Positions 6,001 to 7,397 of a stretch of DNA of 7,397 nucleotides are shown piece by piece (positions within the stretch are counted from its first letter, which is position 1; every line of letters begins with the position of its first letter). Below the pieces are notes generated by a model. That model was given only the letters and a program-made list of their open reading frames with translations. It had not been told where the DNA came from and ran no database searches. The position numbers were made by a program, and so were the translations under genes. Source of the stretch: an uncultured Clostridia bacterium (GTDB taxonomy: Bacteria > Bacillota > Clostridia > Peptostreptococcales > Anaerovoracaceae); the NCBI GenBank assembly GCA_934277655.1, contig CAKQVC010000094.1:1-7397 (forward strand), written 5' to 3'.

Positions 6001-6324
6001 GCAGAGGGCTATGAAATCAAGGACGTTCTGGTAGACGGCGTAAGTGTCGGCGCGGTTTCGGATTATACCTTCAAAAATGTATGGAAAAACCATACGATTG
6101 ACGCTGTTTTTCAGGCAAAGGCAGAAGACCCGGAAACACCGGACAAACCTGCGAAACCGGAAAAACCAAGCAAGCCGGAAACTCCGGATAAACCGACCGA
6201 ACCGGAAGATAAGAGCAAAGTTCCAAAGACCGGCGACGACTCTGTACTTGCAGGAAGCGCACTGCTTCTGCTGCTTTCCGCATGCGGACTCGCGGCGGTA
6301 CTTCGCAAAAGAGAAGAAAAATAG
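3100..6324 (+). CDS. Large secreted, sortase-anchored beta-helix surface protein
   Basis: The 1074-residue precursor starts at an ATG with a good ribosome binding site. Residues 1-24 form a signal peptide (MKR, hydrophobic core, cleavage after VFA). After an acidic, low-complexity stretch (25-70) comes DIYVSGSGSDENGDG with NPYATLAKA (91-99), the usual opening of DUF1565/pectate-lyase-like parallel beta-helices. The helix runs to about 610 in irregular coils, including MNGGKITGN (518-526) and MNGGEISGN (544-552). Residues 680-915 form a domain I do not recognise. A short GPIGPSGPV run (923-931) leads to a beta-rich repeat domain (934-1004; YTIKAAAGEGGSV, GYEIKDVLVDG, NHTIDAVF). A Pro/Lys/Glu wall spacer (1009-1040), VPKTGD sortase motif (1041-1046), membrane helix (about 1048-1067) and RKREEK tail complete a wall-anchoring signal. 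A role in adhesion or glycan binding is likely; no catalytic residues can be assigned. The gene stands alone and is less AT-rich than hsdS. Confidence 0.93.
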   Translation: MKRFLIALMCVAVVFCYVPTIVFADQAVSAVQEQSENLADSEETEQNVAPTPQAGTEEGRGGLSLTAPVAAQDIYVSGSGSDENGDGRVGNPYATLAKAAEVVNQEPDTGKAFTIHVVSDLTAAACARFYDHAVTIVGEGETPPTVSREESFAMQQDAARGTYNPAMIEIQTANAPASLTFRNIILDDLGRHGGTVFAQAVSQGENEGGTPNNSTYVQDAIIASNATQACTITLGAGTVLRNYGGMSAVRVTNQAVLKMEAGSAMEDTTVTDRTKGSAEGEVGPAGAVWTQGGALLMEAGAEIRNMVGRAIYADGGNITIGGKIHNITGDANMWQGNLKQKTLPGVALHLRNGAVGSMSATGEITDIKGRGNAVFATGEAVRFTMEHGSKIHDFANLCGVYMVYGKLYMDGEISKLSEAVAVSLNDGAAGEIKSNGFIHDNQCATAVVYLRGGSQLTIRGKINDNESTGNCAAVYIVTNGGASHATLEADGEICGNINGGKKYGAAVDLQQDVCSFTMNGGKITGNKGPLGAVQIHKNQAALIMNGGEISGNVLSEKAIGNPDANVYLNEGEPKAILNAGILQSITIAHNVSSTLANGNIYISDQFNLLGGNVKMLKDNKTLTPAPDSLNLKLGNASAESDKALTDISDSYGWSNLHATYWMQRDGAARRTVGGLTIDAEAPQIVYAIAIPVDKNGKPEAAAEIQGDASQTARARIHHTKITESGIEVTIPEGHPNGYAVALVQPAKDFGSLLITTSKAQLDYNKDKTADGTYEVPYTASYAMSDSLRNLFKEAGTLDNPNLTFTLTLELDKRLRIKDVSDCKFTSPIFKAEAFTISGDGHAVTVTCKLKADWKNHLEELVKTPMVFTGTGVLNGADFAAGEFLSTSGNVQMTIPRGGSEMYPIYIPGNVCQTKMVKEEAPIGPIGPSGPVTTYYTIKAAAGEGGSVAPNGYVTVSAGSDKSFTIAAAEGYEIKDVLVDGVSVGAVSDYTFKNVWKNHTIDAVFQAKAEDPETPDKPAKPEKPSKPETPDKPTEPEDKSKVPKTGDDSVLAGSALLLLLSACGLAAVLRKREEK

Positions 6325-6414
6325 AATCAGGCAAAAGCGTAACGGAATCAGAGATTTCTATGCGCACTTTTGTCCTTATCTTGATTTACGTATGATCGAA
6401 AGAAAAAACTAAGC

Positions 6415-6455
6415 AGGGCGTATATGCAGGGGCTTGCCATCTGTATATACGCCCT
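6415..6455 (-). terminator. Strong hairpin between convergent genes, probable bidirectional terminator
   Basis: The arms 6415-6429 and 6441-6455 pair along 15 positions with one G-U pair and include GGGCGTATAT/ATATACGCCC. The loop has 11 bases. On the minus strand the stem is followed by GCTTAGTTTTTTC, a good T-tract, so it should end the gene coming from the right. On the plus strand the following sequence is only moderately T-rich (ATTATTTTA after about 10 bases), so termination of the surface-protein gene is less certain. Confidence 0.75.
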
Positions 6456-6498
6456 TACCAAGGGATTATTTTACGTCAGTCGCTTCGTTTATTTGTTC

Positions 6499-7397
6499 TC
6501 AGTTAATCATTTCAACGCCTTCATTTGTTGGATAGAATTGAAGTGCATCTTGGACTGTCATAAACGCTCCGGCATCATTTCCACTATTTGTCATTCGTTT
6601 TTCCATTGCTGTCATTGCAGGATACTGGAGCCAGCTTCGTTGATGAGTGTAATTGATCCAACTGCTGATGATATAGTCATCCTGCATCTCCGCAATGCGA
6701 TAAGCAACATAGCCACGATAATTTTCACCTTGTCGTGGCATAGAAAAAGTGGCAAAAACATCGGTATTTGTTTGTTCTCCCCAGAAAATGCTGTTGGACG
6801 TAAAAGTTTGATTGCCAAGAGAATAATAAGGGGCAGCGAAGATTTTCCCACCCTTGTCATACAGCACACGTCCAGTCACTTCACCGTCAGAAGCCCATCC
6901 ATCTGCAATATCTCGATATACGGGCCAAAGCTGAATCGACTCCGTGCCGTAAAATCCAGGATCGGTAGTCCAAAGGAAATGATGGAAAATGATCCATCTT
7001 TCACGTTCACCAGGTATTTGCACTCCGACACCGGTAATGCGTAACTCTTTTACATCATAGACAGTCTTTTGTTCGATATGACGTTTCTCTCCGTTACTAT
7101 ACTCAGTAGTTACCGTTCTGCCATTATTCACTGGTTCGTCCGTGATGTCAACGACAACCTGTAAAGCACCATCACAAGCAGCAATGTCTTCTGGCGTGAG
7201 ATCGTTCAAAACATATTCTGGGAAGCCAAGTTCCATGAGATGGTTCTTGATTACCTCTACTTCAGTATGTTCTGACGAATCCACTGTACTCCAGTCCATC
7301 GGATAGCTGCTACCGAAAAGATAGCCAAAAGCACAGCCGATGATAAGCACTGAAAGGAGAACGAGCACGATACATCTGTCTGTTACCTTAATAGATA
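6499..7397 (-). CDS. Membrane-anchored extracytoplasmic protein of unknown function (5' end missing)
   Basis: The frame is open from TGA at 6499 to the right edge. A GTG at 7368 could start a 289-residue protein, but the frame continues upstream as SIKVTDRCI in front of a hydrophobic segment. Those charged residues look like the cytoplasmic end of a membrane anchor, so the true start is probably outside the window. The hydrophobic stretch IVLVLLSVLIIGCAFGYLF is a membrane helix. IIGC also fits a lipobox, so a lipoprotein is possible. About 260 soluble residues follow, rich in Trp, Tyr and acidic residues, with LGFPEYVLNDLTPEDI, a probable small helical module, then FHHFLWTTDPGFYGTESIQL and SWINYTHQRSWLQYP in the beta-rich remainder. 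I recognise the type as a recurring Clostridia hypothetical, possibly linked to sigma/anti-sigma loci, but have no firm family. It is convergent with the surface-protein gene, so it is not in that operon. Confidence 0.85.
   Translation of the reverse strand, partial: SIKVTDRCIVLVLLSVLIIGCAFGYLFGSSYPMDWSTVDSSEHTEVEVIKNHLMELGFPEYVLNDLTPEDIAACDGALQVVVDITDEPVNNGRTVTTEYSNGEKRHIEQKTVYDVKELRITGVGVQIPGERERWIIFHHFLWTTDPGFYGTESIQLWPVYRDIADGWASDGEVTGRVLYDKGGKIFAAPYYSLGNQTFTSNSIFWGEQTNTDVFATFSMPRQGENYRGYVAYRIAEMQDDYIISSWINYTHQRSWLQYPAMTAMEKRMTNSGNDAGAFMTVQDALQFYPTNEGVEMIN

Noticed and set aside
3286..6093. Long minus-strand frames opposite the surface-protein gene
   Set aside because: They are Arg/Cys/Ser-rich shadows of a gene with a good start, signal peptide and sortase signal; none has a convincing start.
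6044..6412. Plus-strand frame of 122 codons overlapping the end of the surface-protein gene
   Set aside because: It is a frame-shifted reading of the Pro/Lys repeat region, rich in Arg and Lys, with no ribosome binding site.
6424..7044. Plus-strand frame of 206 codons opposite the right-hand membrane-protein gene
   Set aside because: The minus-strand frame is longer, runs to the edge, has a clear membrane anchor and coherent domains. The plus-strand peptide begins inside the terminator hairpin.
1..7397. tRNA, rRNA or complete insertion sequences
   Set aside because: I see no tRNA cloverleaf, rRNA segment, transposase gene or terminal inverted repeats with target duplications.

Overview
The window looks like accessory DNA from a low-to-mid GC, Gram-positive anaerobe of the Firmicutes, probably class Clostridia. 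The evidence is strong AGGAGG-type ribosome binding sites, TATAAT promoters, a cell-wall protein ending in a sortase motif of the VPKTGD type, and perfect matches to the Spo0A box. I cannot name the species.

Left part (1-2155, all minus strand): a specificity-gene cassette of a type I restriction-modification system. Reading leftwards, it holds an HsdS with two target-recognition domains (TRDs) at 680-2155. Next is a third, half-size TRD gene at 105-683, which starts at a TTG overlapping the stop of the first gene. Last are the first 20 codons of what looks like a tyrosine recombinase (1-62), with its own extended -10 promoter and a hairpin over its start codon. No hsdM or hsdR lies in the window, and the large HsdS has no visible ribosome binding site and lacks the usual N-terminal conserved segment. 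Spare TRDs beside a recombinase are the known hallmark of phase-variable type I systems, so this is probably the storage part of such a locus. The two downstream TRD junctions share a palindrome-like DNA motif.

Middle (2156-3099): about 0.9 kb without a convincing gene but crowded with inverted repeats. They include a 16-bp perfect palindrome and several dyads whose outer arms are CTTC/GAAG. Two tiny overlapping minus-strand ORFs lie inside it. It may be a remnant or control region of a mobile element. Its right end carries Spo0A-like boxes and a promoter for the next gene.

Right part: a large plus-strand gene (3100-6324) encodes a secreted, wall-anchored protein: signal peptide, parallel beta-helix, an unrecognised middle domain, a small beta-rich repeat domain, a Pro/Lys/Glu wall spacer and a sortase signal. 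It converges on a minus-strand gene (6499 to the right edge, 5' end missing) for a membrane-anchored extracytoplasmic protein of unknown function. A strong hairpin between them probably terminates transcription, best on the minus strand.

The specificity cassette and the surface-protein gene are back to back across the dyad-rich spacer and share no promoter. Nothing in the sequence links them functionally, except that both are typical of variable, horizontally acquired regions.
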